This document shows, piece after piece, positions 50,961-60,580 of a stretch of DNA of 64,000 bases. The DNA is taken from contig NZ_SSSQ01000009.1 of the NCBI RefSeq assembly GCF_009469765.1, forward strand, positions 1 to 64,000. Direction: 5' to 3'. The stretch is from Dechloromonas hortensis (GTDB taxonomy: Bacteria; Pseudomonadota; Gammaproteobacteria; Burkholderiales; Rhodocyclaceae). The notes beneath the pieces are model-generated. The model searched no databases, was not told the origin of the DNA, and saw nothing but the letters and a program-made list of their open reading frames with translations. Made by a program: the position numbers and the translations under genes. Every line of letters starts with the position of its first letter. Within the stretch, counting starts at the first letter, position 1.

Positions 50961-53744
50961 ATGTTCAACGAAGTACGGCCCAAAGTGTCGGTTTTCATCC
51001 CAACCTACAACTATGGACAATTCATCGGCAAGACGCTGGCCTCAGTTGCAGCCCAAACCTTTCAGGACTATGAAGTCCTGATCATCGACAACGCCTCCGA
51101 AGACGACACGACAAATATCGTCAAACGCTGGACGGAAAGCGACACTCGTTTCCGCTATTACCGCAATGCAACCAACCTTGGCTTGTTTGCCAGTGCCAAT
51201 ATCGGCTTCGATGCTGCCAGAGGAACCTATCTGGTTATGCTATCAGCCGACGACTATTGGGAAGACAGCTTTCTCGCCAAGTCTGTTGCCGCACTTGATG
51301 CCAATCCGGAATGCAGCTTCAGCTATAGCGCCTGGCGGAATTTCAACACACTACCGGGGTCGGAAGAAACCAATACCGTCGGCTATATCGCGCCGCCGAA
51401 AGCCAGCGGAATCTACAACGAAACCGCCCCCCTGCTGGCCCATAACTGGATAACCAATTCGATTGCCCTTATCCGCAAGGATCTTTGTTCGAAGATTGGT
51501 GGCTATGTCCATCCGCGGCTATATCATCTCGGCGACTGGTTCCTTTGGTTACGCCTCCTCACTCAGGGCCCCGCCTACTACATCAACGAGTCGCTGGGCA
51601 ATTACCGTCTCCACTCAAGCTCTGAGAGCGCCCGATTGATTAATAGCAATCTTTCGGGCTTTGACCACATCGTCTGTTTCGATCTGTTGACCACGGAAGA
51701 CTACTGGACGATGCCCATTAAATTGCTGGCCAAGGCCAATCAGATTCGCTGGCTAACCGGTCGTCCGCTCTGCGCGATTGTTCTGGAACTCGGTGGAAAC
51801 GAAGCTCCACCATTAATCCAGGCATTCTTCGCACATTATCAAGCAGAACTGTTCACCGAAGCGGCCCATTGCATTCTCGATCAGCCCGTTCTGAAAACAG
51901 ACTCCGACGAAAATGCGTTGAACTTGCTGCGACGAGCCTTGCAAATCAATCCAAATTTGGAATCAGCCCGGAAACTGGCGCTCCGCTTCCTCCCGTCAAG
52001 CGAAATATCACAGCTGACCGGCCAGCACCTTGCCCCCCAGCTCGACTCGGTAAATCCGCTGAGCAAGGGAATTGAGTATTTCGAGAAGGCCGACTACGAA
52101 ACGTCGATCGAATGGCTATCGAAGGCGCTGGAGGCAACCCCGGAAGATCCGATGCCGGCCGTTTACATCGCACTGATCTCGGCCACCCAGGGACTGGAAG
52201 AAAATGCCGACGCGCTCATTTCACACGCACTGATACTGACGCCCAACCGCAACGACTTTCTCGCCGCACTGGGTGAAACCTTCCTCAAGGCCGGGAACTC
52301 TCGTGCAGCGCTCAGATATTTGCAGCAAGCCGTGCGCAATCAACCTGATTTATTCCTGGCCTATCCGGCCATGGCCGAGGCCTTGCGCCTTGAAGGCGAC
52401 CCCGATGCAGCGATCCAGTTATTGAGCAGTGCCGTCCATATAGAGTCGGATAGCCAAGAAAACATCTTGTCGGTACTGATCGAATTGCTCACTCGGCGCG
52501 GCGATATTGCCGGACTTGCCGAAACCTGCATCCGACTGCGCAATCGCCCTGCTTACCATAGCCTCGCATTGCGCCTGCTCTCGCGCACCGGAGGCAATGC
52601 CGAAAGAATTCTCGAGGAAGCTTCATGGCATTTCCAGAAATTCCTGGCCAGCCCACCTCCGTCATTGCCTACCATCAGTCGCCCGGACAAGCCAACGATT
52701 ACGCTAGCCTTCATGGTTAGCGATTTCCGGCGCGAGGAGCAAAGCGGACGACTGGAATCGCTGTTGATGCACCTTTCATCGCAGCGATTCCGGACACTCG
52801 TCATCGACAATGACGCCATGGCCTCGGAGAGCGAGACTGCGCAGCGTTGCTCCTTGATCAGCGACCAATGGCTTTCAATCAGCAGCAAGGACGACCATAT
52901 CGTGGAAGCAGACCTCGCTCAGCGCGCCCCCGATATTCTGATCGATCTTGATGGGCATGGGCCGAAGCAACGCCTAAGCCTGATTCAAGCTGCCAGTATT
53001 CCGCTCAAGGCATCCTGGAGTGACGTCCCCATCGGCGATGCCTCGGGTATCCATCAACTCATCGGCCAAGCTTTGCTGCCAAGTAACTCGACAATCGACT
53101 CGTCCCGCCAGATCACCCTCCCCGGGCTTGGCGAGACATTCAGCTTGCCCGAATTAGCATGTACCTCCGATGACAAGGCTCAGGCAACAAGCTTTGGCTG
53201 TCTGACTGCCGCCATTCACATCGACGCCAAAACTTGGCAGGTTTTCGCCGCGCTGCTCAGCGAAATCTCCGGCAGTCGCTTGAGAATCAACCTGGCCGAA
53301 CTGGGGTCTCCTGCCGAAGCGTTCATATCCGGAATATTCGCCACAGCAGGGGTCGACTCGACTCGGCTCGAGTTTATCCATGCGACAACCCGGGAAGACG
53401 TCTGCCATTACTGGCGCGACATCAAAGTAGGCCTCGCTCCTATTCATTCCTCGGGAGACCAGGCTTTGCCGGCTTGCCTCTGGATGGAGACTCCATTTGT
53501 CGCCATCCGTGGACAAACCCCTTGGGCTAGTCGCCCATCGGCGCTTCTCGATGCCATCGGTTGCGAGACATGGATTGCGGAAGACCTTGATGGCTACCTG
53601 GCGATTGCAAAATCCTTGTTTTTGGCGAGTCCACCGCAGGGATTACGTCAGCGCCTCAAGAATGCCGGACTTACCGATGCCGCCGGGTTCACTCATCTAT
53701 TCGAAACGGCACTCAGCCGTGCCTTGTCCGAAGGCCGCCCATGA
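50961..53744 (+). CDS. GT2 glycosyltransferase fused to TPR and SPINDLY-like GT41 domain
   Basis: A 927-residue protein with three parts. Residues 1-250 are a GT-A glycosyltransferase (SVFIPTYNYGQFIGKTLASV, DNASEDDT, and the DxD-like LSADDYW). Residues about 330-575 are TPR-like helices (ALRYLQQAVRNQPDLFLAYP). Residues 590-927 resemble the GT41/SPINDLY C-terminus (ITLAFMVSDFRREE, DILIDLDGHG). In that last part several GT41 landmarks are weak, so it may be inactive and serve for docking. The start at 50961 follows the upstream gene by 10 bp. Such fusions often act on flagellin or surface glycans. Confidence 0.82.
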   Translation: MFNEVRPKVSVFIPTYNYGQFIGKTLASVAAQTFQDYEVLIIDNASEDDTTNIVKRWTESDTRFRYYRNATNLGLFASANIGFDAARGTYLVMLSADDYWEDSFLAKSVAALDANPECSFSYSAWRNFNTLPGSEETNTVGYIAPPKASGIYNETAPLLAHNWITNSIALIRKDLCSKIGGYVHPRLYHLGDWFLWLRLLTQGPAYYINESLGNYRLHSSSESARLINSNLSGFDHIVCFDLLTTEDYWTMPIKLLAKANQIRWLTGRPLCAIVLELGGNEAPPLIQAFFAHYQAELFTEAAHCILDQPVLKTDSDENALNLLRRALQINPNLESARKLALRFLPSSEISQLTGQHLAPQLDSVNPLSKGIEYFEKADYETSIEWLSKALEATPEDPMPAVYIALISATQGLEENADALISHALILTPNRNDFLAALGETFLKAGNSRAALRYLQQAVRNQPDLFLAYPAMAEALRLEGDPDAAIQLLSSAVHIESDSQENILSVLIELLTRRGDIAGLAETCIRLRNRPAYHSLALRLLSRTGGNAERILEEASWHFQKFLASPPPSLPTISRPDKPTITLAFMVSDFRREEQSGRLESLLMHLSSQRFRTLVIDNDAMASESETAQRCSLISDQWLSISSKDDHIVEADLAQRAPDILIDLDGHGPKQRLSLIQAASIPLKASWSDVPIGDASGIHQLIGQALLPSNSTIDSSRQITLPGLGETFSLPELACTSDDKAQATSFGCLTAAIHIDAKTWQVFAALLSEISGSRLRINLAELGSPAEAFISGIFATAGVDSTRLEFIHATTREDVCHYWRDIKVGLAPIHSSGDQALPACLWMETPFVAIRGQTPWASRPSALLDAIGCETWIAEDLDGYLAIAKSLFLASPPQGLRQRLKNAGLTDAAGFTHLFETALSRALSEGRP

Positions 53745-54565
53745 ACACTCAGAAAATCTCCGTCATCATTTGCAGCATCGAAGCGGGAAAATTCGCCCGT
53801 ATCAGTGAGTCCTACAAGCACCTGCTAGCCGGTCATCCGCTGGAAATCATCGGCATTCATGATGCGAAGTCACTGGCCGAGGGCTACAACAGGGGCATTC
53901 AACAATCGAGTGGCGACATACTGATCTTTTCCCACGACGACATCCTGATTATCGACCCCGATTTTCACGAAAAAATCGTCAGCCGCCTGGCAACCTACGA
54001 TGTACTGGGTTTCGTTGGAACCAGCCGGCTGATCACCGGCACCTGGTTTGGCGCCGGCCAGCCCTATTTGCACGGCGTGATTTCGCATGCCCGCCCCAAG
54101 GAAGCCAAACTGACTATCGACATTTTTGGCGTCGCGGACTGGCCAATTATCAGTGACATAAAGGCGGTGGATGGGCTGTGCATGATCACCAAGCGAGAAG
54201 TCGCGGTGGATATTGGATTCGACGCAACCACCTTCGATGGTTTTCACCTGTACGACCTGGACTTCAGTTTCTCGGCCTATCGCGCCGGATACAAACTCGC
54301 TGTGTGCTGTGACATACCGATCATTCACGAATCGACCGGTCAGTTCGACAGCAAACATCAGGAGTTTGCCAACCGCTTCATCAGCAAGCACGGTGATTTT
54401 CTCGACGCAGGAACGCCCGCCGACAATCGCCGAGGCCAACAAAAAACCCCGGCTGGCCGGGGTGCCTTGTTACCCGATTACCATGCCCTGCTTCGGACCT
54501 GGCAACCTGAAGTACTGAAGCGGACAACCGCGGCAATACACAGGGAAGCACTCACGGCGCGTTAA
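53741..54565 (+). CDS. Glycosyltransferase, GT2-like
   Basis: A 274-residue GT-A protein: KISVIICSIEAGKF at the N-terminus, AEGYNRGIQQSSGDILIFSHDDILI with the DD metal motif, then GLCMITKREVAVDIGFD and YDLDFSFSAYRAGY. It is the last gene of the run and starts 4 bp inside the fusion gene. It overlaps the convergent GT41 gene by 4 bp. Confidence 0.82.
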   Translation: MNTQKISVIICSIEAGKFARISESYKHLLAGHPLEIIGIHDAKSLAEGYNRGIQQSSGDILIFSHDDILIIDPDFHEKIVSRLATYDVLGFVGTSRLITGTWFGAGQPYLHGVISHARPKEAKLTIDIFGVADWPIISDIKAVDGLCMITKREVAVDIGFDATTFDGFHLYDLDFSFSAYRAGYKLAVCCDIPIIHESTGQFDSKHQEFANRFISKHGDFLDAGTPADNRRGQQKTPAGRGALLPDYHALLRTWQPEVLKRTTAAIHREALTAR

Positions 54566-56964
54566 GCGTCAGCGGCTTTAGTCGACGCCACCCAGCGCTG
54601 CCACATTTCGCCGAAAGCTGCTTCGAGCCCCCGAGCCAGGCGGGACGCATCCATCAACGGGCTGCCTTGCATTTTTTCCCGCAGGCCAGCCCGCATGCCT
54701 TTCAGCCGCTCCCGGTCATTGGCCAGCGCCACCGCCAGGCCGACATAGGCCTCGGCACTATCGGCGATCAGTTCATTCAGCCCGACATTTTCCAGAATGG
54801 CTTTGCCCATGCGCGAAACCAGCATGTCGCCAGGCCAGGTAACGTAAGGCACCCCCATCCAGATCGAGTCATAACCAGTCGTCCCGCCGTTAAAGGGGAA
54901 GGGGTCCAGACCAAGGTCGATATCGTTGTATGAATTGAAATACTCCAGTTGCGGCTGGATGCCTCGAATCTCCAGTCGTTCCGGCGCCACCCCGTAACGG
55001 GCAAACTGATCATGAATATAGCTGGTTAGCCCGCCCTCCGTTCCCCCGCGGGCAACGACGACAAGCCGTGAATCCGGGACCCGGTTCAAAATCTCCGACC
55101 ACAACTTGATCGCCTGCTGACTAACCTTGCGAAAGTTATTGAGGCAACCAAAGGTAAATGGCTTTCTGCTTCGCTCAGCGGGTAGCCCTGGCATGATTGG
55201 CACATCGGGAATCCCGGTTCGCACCCCGTAGCAGTCCGGCAAAGGCCACGGCGTTTCACTGCACCAACTACCTTCCGTCAATACGGGGTCCGGTGGGACA
55301 AAAATATAATCTACTGCCGACATCCCGCTCGTACCGGGAAACCCCAGCCAAGTCACGACAATTGGCGCCGGCTTGCAGGCGACAGCGAGCAGACGATTAC
55401 CTTCGGTATTGCCGTTGAGATCGACGAGGATATCTATTTCGTCCGACTCGATCAGGTTCGCCAGGGCTTCGTCGCCAATTGCCAGCACATCCCGCCACTG
55501 ATCGACCGCCGCCCGGCAACGTGCCGTAATGTCGTCAGCCGCCTGCGAGTTGTAATAAACGACACTTTCAAGCTTTGTTCGGTCAAGTTTGTTCAAGAAG
55601 GGCAGTACGAATGCGGCCACGGGATGCGTCCGAAAATCGGAGGTCAGCCAACCGATCCGCAATCTGCGCTCGGGAGATTTATCACGCGCGGCAAAGTTTG
55701 GCTCGCGCCAATGCGTCGAACAAAGATTGCGGTCAAACTCCCGTGCCAGACTCAGCACATCCTGGGCCGAAGCCTCGCTGGAATGCACCAGCACCCACAA
55801 CGAATTGATGTAAGCAGTTGCCGATTTGGGGTTAACCGCCAGCGCCTTGCGATACTGTTCAAGCGCCTCATCGTTACGGGCTTGGTCACCAAACCAACTC
55901 CCCAGATTGAGCAAGGCATTGACGTGATTAGGGTTGATCGCCAGGACATGTTCGGCGGCCTGCCGAGCCTTCTCGCTTTGTCCAAGCTTGGTGTAAACCA
56001 CGATCAGCGTATTCCAGGCATTCAGGTTTTCCGGATGCCGCTCGACGGCCATTTCCAGATTCTCACGTGCAATCTCCATCTGGCCACGTGTTGTGAACAA
56101 CAGGCCCATATGCTCGTAGATCCAGTCGTCGGGAACACCGAGGGCATGTGCCTTTTCCAAGGCGTCAATGGCCGGCAGCGTGTTGCCGCATTGAACCAGC
56201 GCAATGCCGAGCTTGGCCCAGAGTTCGGCCGATTCAGGATTGAGATCCAACGCTCGCTCGAAATAGCTGGCGGCTTCGCGCGAATTAGCCTTCGCCAGTT
56301 CAATATCACCACATACCGTAACGATGGCGGGAGATGCCGGATTCAAACTCAGGGCTTGCTGGGCGCAAGGCGCGGCTTTCTCGAGTTCTCCCCGGGCCCG
56401 ATAGAGATCGGCCAGCGAAAGCCAGGCGTCGGCATAGCCGGTATCCAGACGTGCCGCCGCCTTGAAGTCAGCCAGGGCGTCGTCCAGTTCCCCGAGGTGC
56501 TGCGAAGCCATGCCACGCAAACAGTAATGCCCCGCAAGAGCGCCTTTTCGCTTGATCACCTTGTTCAATATCTTTTTTGCCCCGGCCCAGTTGCCCTGTG
56601 CCACATAGGCCCCACTCAAGGCGCAGGCGATATCGGAATCATTGGGCTCAAGTGCAACCGCCCGCTCCAGTTGAGAGACTCCTTGCTCGATAAGGCCAAC
56701 CCGGCAACAAGCCTCTCCCAGGCGTTTTTTGTATTTTGCCGCCCCGGGGAAAAGGGTTACTGCATGTTCAAGCAGGGACAGGGCGGACTCGTTATCACCA
56801 ATTCGAAAGGCGAGATCCCCCAAGCCGAACCATGCCCGGTGATTCTCCGGCTGTGCCGAAACGACTGCCTCAAAAAGACTCCCAGCCTTTTCATAATCGC
56901 CCGCTTTAACGGCGACCTCGGCCAAGCCCAACTCGTGCATCCGCCCCTGTTTCATAAATGCCAT
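54562..56964 (-). CDS. TPR / O-GlcNAc transferase-like (SPINDLY, GT41) protein
   Basis: An 800-residue protein. Residues about 5-400 are repeated TPR units (for example AWFGLGDLAFRIGDNESALSLLEHA). The rest is a GT41 catalytic part with RLRIGWLTSDFRTHPV, DILVDLNGNTEGNR, TWLGFPGTSGM and PFNGGTTGYDSIWMGVPYV. Such enzymes O-glycosylate serine or threonine, and in bacteria flagellin is a known kind of target. The start is taken at ATG 56964; a TTG at 56988 is possible. It runs opposite the sugar cluster and is back to back with fliC, which suits flagellin glycosylation. Confidence 0.88.
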   Translation of the reverse strand: MAFMKQGRMHELGLAEVAVKAGDYEKAGSLFEAVVSAQPENHRAWFGLGDLAFRIGDNESALSLLEHAVTLFPGAAKYKKRLGEACCRVGLIEQGVSQLERAVALEPNDSDIACALSGAYVAQGNWAGAKKILNKVIKRKGALAGHYCLRGMASQHLGELDDALADFKAAARLDTGYADAWLSLADLYRARGELEKAAPCAQQALSLNPASPAIVTVCGDIELAKANSREAASYFERALDLNPESAELWAKLGIALVQCGNTLPAIDALEKAHALGVPDDWIYEHMGLLFTTRGQMEIARENLEMAVERHPENLNAWNTLIVVYTKLGQSEKARQAAEHVLAINPNHVNALLNLGSWFGDQARNDEALEQYRKALAVNPKSATAYINSLWVLVHSSEASAQDVLSLAREFDRNLCSTHWREPNFAARDKSPERRLRIGWLTSDFRTHPVAAFVLPFLNKLDRTKLESVVYYNSQAADDITARCRAAVDQWRDVLAIGDEALANLIESDEIDILVDLNGNTEGNRLLAVACKPAPIVVTWLGFPGTSGMSAVDYIFVPPDPVLTEGSWCSETPWPLPDCYGVRTGIPDVPIMPGLPAERSRKPFTFGCLNNFRKVSQQAIKLWSEILNRVPDSRLVVVARGGTEGGLTSYIHDQFARYGVAPERLEIRGIQPQLEYFNSYNDIDLGLDPFPFNGGTTGYDSIWMGVPYVTWPGDMLVSRMGKAILENVGLNELIADSAEAYVGLAVALANDRERLKGMRAGLREKMQGSPLMDASRLARGLEAAFGEMWQRWVASTKAADA

Positions 56965-57053
56965 ATTTCCGAAAACGAGATTGCGCAAGTTTAACGTTTT
57001 GCCTGCTGTTCAAAACGCCAGGAACAACGAATAGGACGGATGAAAAAAATTGC

Positions 57054-57080
57054 TAAAGTTCCAACACAGGCATCCGTTAA
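57054..57080 (+). promoter_or_regulatory. Sigma-28 (FliA) promoter of fliC
   Basis: TAAA (57054-57057), 15 bases, then TCCGTTAA (57073-57080) against the consensus TAAA-N15-GCCGATAA (6 of 8 in the -10). It is 84 bp before the flagellin start, as expected for a late flagellar gene. Confidence 0.72.
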
Positions 57081-57164
57081 TGAATTCAAGCGGCGAAACT
57101 TCTTCCCAGACGAAACGCCGAAGTAAGTTGAACCATCGAACAAGCCCTTTCAAGGAGATCGAAA

Positions 57165-57977
57165 ATGGCACAAATTATCAACACCAACGTTGCATCCCTG
57201 AATGCTCAGCGCAACCTGGATACTTCGCAAAATTCTCTGAAGACCTCCCTGCAACGTCTGTCTTCCGGTCTGCGCATCAACAGCTCCAAGGATGATGCTG
57301 CTGGTTTGGCCATTGCCGAAAAGATGAGTTCGCAATCCCGTGGCATGACTGTCGCGATGCGTAACGCCAACGACGGTATCTCTACTGCCCAAACAGCTGA
57401 AGCCGGTCTGGCCACCGTCGCAACCCACCTGCAACGTATGCGCGAACTGGCCACGCAAGCCGCGTCCGGCCAATACGACTCGACCAACCGTGCAGCGCTG
57501 GACAAGGAATACCAAGCACTGGGCAGCGAAATCACCCGCGCCGTAGCCGCCACCAACTTCAACGGCACCAAGCTGCTTGATGGCAACTACTCCAACGTTT
57601 CCTTCCAGATCGGCTCGACGACTTCGAGCGAATCGCAGATCACGATTACCGTCAGTTCGGTGAACACCGCCTCCTTCGGCAGCATCAGCTCCGCTGCAGG
57701 TGCAACCGGTGCCATGTCGGCCCTGGACACCGCTATCGACAGCGTCAGCTCCTCCCGCGCCGACCTGGGTGCTCTCCAGTCCCGCTTCGAGGGTGTACTG
57801 TCCCAACTGTCCTCGGCCAAGGAAAACACCGAAGCAGCCCGCAGCCGCATCATGGATACCGACTACGCTGCAGAAACGGCCAACCTGAGCCGCTCGCAGA
57901 TTCTGCAACAAGCCGGTACTGCAATGCTGGCCCAAGCCAACGCGCTGCCGCAGAACGTTTTGTCACTGCTGCAATAA
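57165..57977 (+). CDS. fliC: Flagellin
   Basis: A 270-residue flagellin, short because the variable outer domain is small. The N-terminal D0/D1 part begins MAQIINTNVASLNAQRNLD, with LSSGLRINSSKDDAAGLAIA. The C-terminal D0 ends in NALPQNVLSLLQ. The middle (about 165-195) is serine- and threonine-rich, giving places for O-glycans. AAGGAG precedes the start by 6 bases and a sigma-28 promoter lies upstream. A hairpin follows the gene. Confidence 0.97.
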   Translation: MAQIINTNVASLNAQRNLDTSQNSLKTSLQRLSSGLRINSSKDDAAGLAIAEKMSSQSRGMTVAMRNANDGISTAQTAEAGLATVATHLQRMRELATQAASGQYDSTNRAALDKEYQALGSEITRAVAATNFNGTKLLDGNYSNVSFQIGSTTSSESQITITVSSVNTASFGSISSAAGATGAMSALDTAIDSVSSSRADLGALQSRFEGVLSQLSSAKENTEAARSRIMDTDYAAETANLSRSQILQQAGTAMLAQANALPQNVLSLLQ

Positions 57978-58011
57978 GCTTCAGCAACTCCCAGAGTTAG
58001 CTAAAGCCAAG

Positions 58012-58041
58012 GGGCGCGTCAGCGGTAACGCTAACGCGCCC
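58012..58041 (+). terminator. Hairpin after fliC
   Basis: GGGCGCGT (58012-58019) and ACGCGCCC (58034-58041) with an inner AGCG/CGCT stem, 34 bp after the fliC stop. No T run follows, so read-through to flaG is likely; it may set the high fliC mRNA level. Confidence 0.6.
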
Positions 58042-58070
58042 GCTTCCACATTAGGAAGGAGCGTTTGATC

Positions 58071-58448
58071 ATGAGTATTTCGTCTTTAGGCATGAGCCCC
58101 GGCGCAGCCGCCCCCCCCTTGACTTCACCCTCCGATAAATCGGTGGCATCAGGAAAAGGCTCGCAAGCAGCATCTTTTGGCACGCAACAATCCGCTGCAG
58201 GTCAAACGAAAAATGAAGAACCGTCATCCAAAGATGTTCAGGATGCCGTGAAGAGCATGAATGACTTTGTTGGCACTATTAATAACAGCTTGAAATTTAG
58301 CGTTGACGACGAGACCGGCAAAACGATCGTCAAGGTCATGGATATCGAGACAAAAGAGGTCATCAAACAGATTCCCTCCGAAGAAATGATCGCCATCGCC
58401 AAAGCGGTAGATCAGCTAAAAGGATTGCTAGTACAGCAAAAGGCGTAA
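58071..58448 (+). CDS. flaG: FlaG-family flagellar protein
   Basis: A 125-residue protein. The disordered first half is rich in serine, alanine and glycine. The FlaG domain follows (about 55-125) with LKFSVDDETGKTIVKVMD and EVIKQIPSEEMIAIAKAVD. FlaG affects filament length and sits between flagellin and fliD in many bacteria. AGGAAGGA (58053-58060) points to the ATG at 58071 and not the TTG at 58065. Confidence 0.92.
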   Translation: MSISSLGMSPGAAAPPLTSPSDKSVASGKGSQAASFGTQQSAAGQTKNEEPSSKDVQDAVKSMNDFVGTINNSLKFSVDDETGKTIVKVMDIETKEVIKQIPSEEMIAIAKAVDQLKGLLVQQKA

Positions 58449-58480
58449 GATAAGGCAGTTAAGCAGCAAGGAGGCAGAAA

Positions 58481-59887
58481 ATGGCCACAATTACATCATT
58501 GGGCACCGGCTCGGGGCTTGAACTCGAATCATTGGTTACAAAGCTGATGGCCGCGGAGAGCGTGGCACTGACCACGCTTCAGACCAAGCAATCCTCCTAT
58601 GAAACAAAGATTTCTGCCATGGGGTCTTTAAGGAGCGTGCTGGCCTCTCTGCAAACGGCAGCCAAGTCAATGAGTACAGACCCCTTGCAGACGGCTACTG
58701 ACAAGTTCGCCTCCTACACAGCCGCTGTTACAGATACCAAAATTGCCAGCGCAACAGCTTCGACTGGTGCCGTGGCGGGTAAATATTCCCTTGAAGTCAC
58801 TACGCTGGCTGAAAGCCAACGCCTGACCAGTTCTTCCTTTGCCAGCAGCGCCACCAGCATCACCGCGAGTGGCGGCTCGATCACATTGGATCTGGGCACC
58901 CTTAGCGGAGGCACATACACTGCCGACAGCAGCCGGAGTTACACGCTCAACCTTGCAGCAGGTGCCACGCTGGCAGACCTCCGTGATGCCATTAACGAGT
59001 CGGATGCAGACGTTACCGCAACGATCATCAACGGAACAAGTGGCGCTCAACTAGTCCTGTCCGGAGCGGAGGGAACAAATAATGTAATGCGCCTCTCCAG
59101 CGGCGACATTACCGGCTTCAACTTCAACCCAGAAACAGCCGGCACCCAGGACTGGTCGGAAGATCAGCCAGCCGTCGATGCTGCATTCAAGCTCAACGGA
59201 ATCTCCGCTACCAGCCACTCCAATACGGTAACGGGCGCCCTTGATGGCGTGACGCTTGAACTGACTGCCACCAACACTGGTAGCCCAACCACACTGAAAA
59301 TTACGGAAGATTTGTCGACCAACGTCACGAAGGCACTCCAGTCCTTTGTTTCGGCCTATAACAGTGCATCTTCAGCAATGACCGCCTTGGGCGCCTACAA
59401 CCCCGACACCAAGGTTATCGGCAACCTGCAGGGCAACAGCACCCTCCGGTATGCGATGGGCCAGGTTCGCCAAACTGTTTTTGGCACGACATCCGACAAC
59501 GCCTCATCGCCCTACCAGACTCTGTCAAACATTGGTGTAACGATCAATGCCAGCGGTCAATTATCAATTGACACAACCAAGCTGAATGCCGCAATCAAGG
59601 CCGATCCATCGACAGTTTCCAACTTGGTCACCAAAGTTGGCGACGCCTTTGACACAACCGTCGAGAACCTGATCGGCACAACCGGTTCGGTTACAATTGC
59701 CACCAGTGGCCTGACAAAAACTGTCAGCGACCTGGAAAGTCGACAGGAAAAACTTCAGGACCGCCTTGATGCGATCGAAAAGCGATACAGATCCCAGTTC
59801 GGCGCACTGGATACGCTGATTTCCTCTCTCTCCAGTACTGGCGACTTTTTAACCAGCTTCATCTCAAGCCTTTCGAGTAACAAATAG
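58481..59887 (+). CDS. fliD: Flagellar filament cap FliD
   Basis: A 468-residue hook-associated protein 2. The N-terminal domain opens with TSLGTGSGLELESLVTKLMA. The inner barrel region is rich in serine, threonine and glycine (about 80-270). The C-terminal domain has the coiled-coil end (SDLESRQEKLQDRLDAIEKR, then YRSQFGALDTLISSL). It caps the filament and allows flagellin to add. It follows flaG by 32 bp with a GGAGG ribosome site. Confidence 0.95.
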   Translation: MATITSLGTGSGLELESLVTKLMAAESVALTTLQTKQSSYETKISAMGSLRSVLASLQTAAKSMSTDPLQTATDKFASYTAAVTDTKIASATASTGAVAGKYSLEVTTLAESQRLTSSSFASSATSITASGGSITLDLGTLSGGTYTADSSRSYTLNLAAGATLADLRDAINESDADVTATIINGTSGAQLVLSGAEGTNNVMRLSSGDITGFNFNPETAGTQDWSEDQPAVDAAFKLNGISATSHSNTVTGALDGVTLELTATNTGSPTTLKITEDLSTNVTKALQSFVSAYNSASSAMTALGAYNPDTKVIGNLQGNSTLRYAMGQVRQTVFGTTSDNASSPYQTLSNIGVTINASGQLSIDTTKLNAAIKADPSTVSNLVTKVGDAFDTTVENLIGTTGSVTIATSGLTKTVSDLESRQEKLQDRLDAIEKRYRSQFGALDTLISSLSSTGDFLTSFISSLSSNK

Positions 59888-59890
59888 CCC

Positions 59891-60295
59891 ATGTTTGGAA
59901 GAAATCTGAATCCGGTTGCCGCCTATGCTGAGGTTGGTATTGGTGCAAAAGTTAAATCGGCCACGCCACATCAACTAATCCTCCTCTTATTTGAGGGTGC
60001 GGCATCGGCGATTACCGTGGCAAAACTCCATATTGAGCGCGGTGAAGTGGCGCAAAAGGGAAAATTGATTTCCCAGGCCATTGACATCATCACCAATGGC
60101 CTAAAGGCCAGCCTGAATCTGGAAGCCGGCGGCAAACTGGCTGAACAACTGGCTGCTCTTTACGACTATATGGCGAGACGTCTGTTGTCTGCAAATCTAG
60201 AAAACAATGTTGCCGCACTTGATGAAGTAAGCAAACTGCTGGATGAAATCCACACCGCCTGGATTGAGATCACCCCCAAAAGCGGCCAGCCCTGA
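59891..60295 (+). CDS. fliS: Flagellin export chaperone FliS
   Basis: A 134-residue helical chaperone that holds flagellin C-termini before export. YAEVGIGAKVKSATPHQLIL is the family N-terminal motif. A later LYDYMARRLLSANLENN and a conserved tryptophan near the end fit. It starts 3 bp after fliD. Confidence 0.94.
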   Translation: MFGRNLNPVAAYAEVGIGAKVKSATPHQLILLLFEGAASAITVAKLHIERGEVAQKGKLISQAIDIITNGLKASLNLEAGGKLAEQLAALYDYMARRLLSANLENNVAALDEVSKLLDEIHTAWIEITPKSGQP

Positions 60296-60298
60296 AGC

Positions 60299-60577
60299 AT
60301 GCAAACAAACAGCGTATTAAGCGAGATCGATCGCCTAACCCAAAAAATGCATGACCTCGCTCGCTCCGAGGATTGGGATGGGCTGACCAGCCTTGAAAAT
60401 GCTCGTCGTACGCTGTTAGTCAAAATTGATGCGAAAGCAGCACGAGCGCCTAACAATCAAGCGCTTGTACAAAAGATCGTAAGCAACAACGAAATAATCA
60501 TGCACCTTGCCCAAAACCGCAAAGAGGATATTGGACTCTTGCTGGGTGCCTTTGGTGGCCCAAACGCTGAGAATTGA
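60299..60577 (+). CDS. fliT: FliT-like flagellar chaperone
   Basis: A 92-residue all-helical protein in the place where FliT, the FliD chaperone, is expected. Sequence similarity in FliT is always weak. Length, helix pattern (LSEIDRLTQKMHDLARSEDW) and operon position, 3 bp after fliS, support the call. Confidence 0.75.
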   Translation: MQTNSVLSEIDRLTQKMHDLARSEDWDGLTSLENARRTLLVKIDAKAARAPNNQALVQKIVSNNEIIMHLAQNRKEDIGLLLGAFGGPNAEN

Positions 60578-60580
60578 TTC

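Noticed and set aside
55624..56994. A 456-residue open frame on the plus strand opposite the GT41 gene
   Set aside because: It is the antisense shadow of a clear TPR/GT41 protein on the minus strand; its sequence has no domain and the frame stays open because of codon bias.
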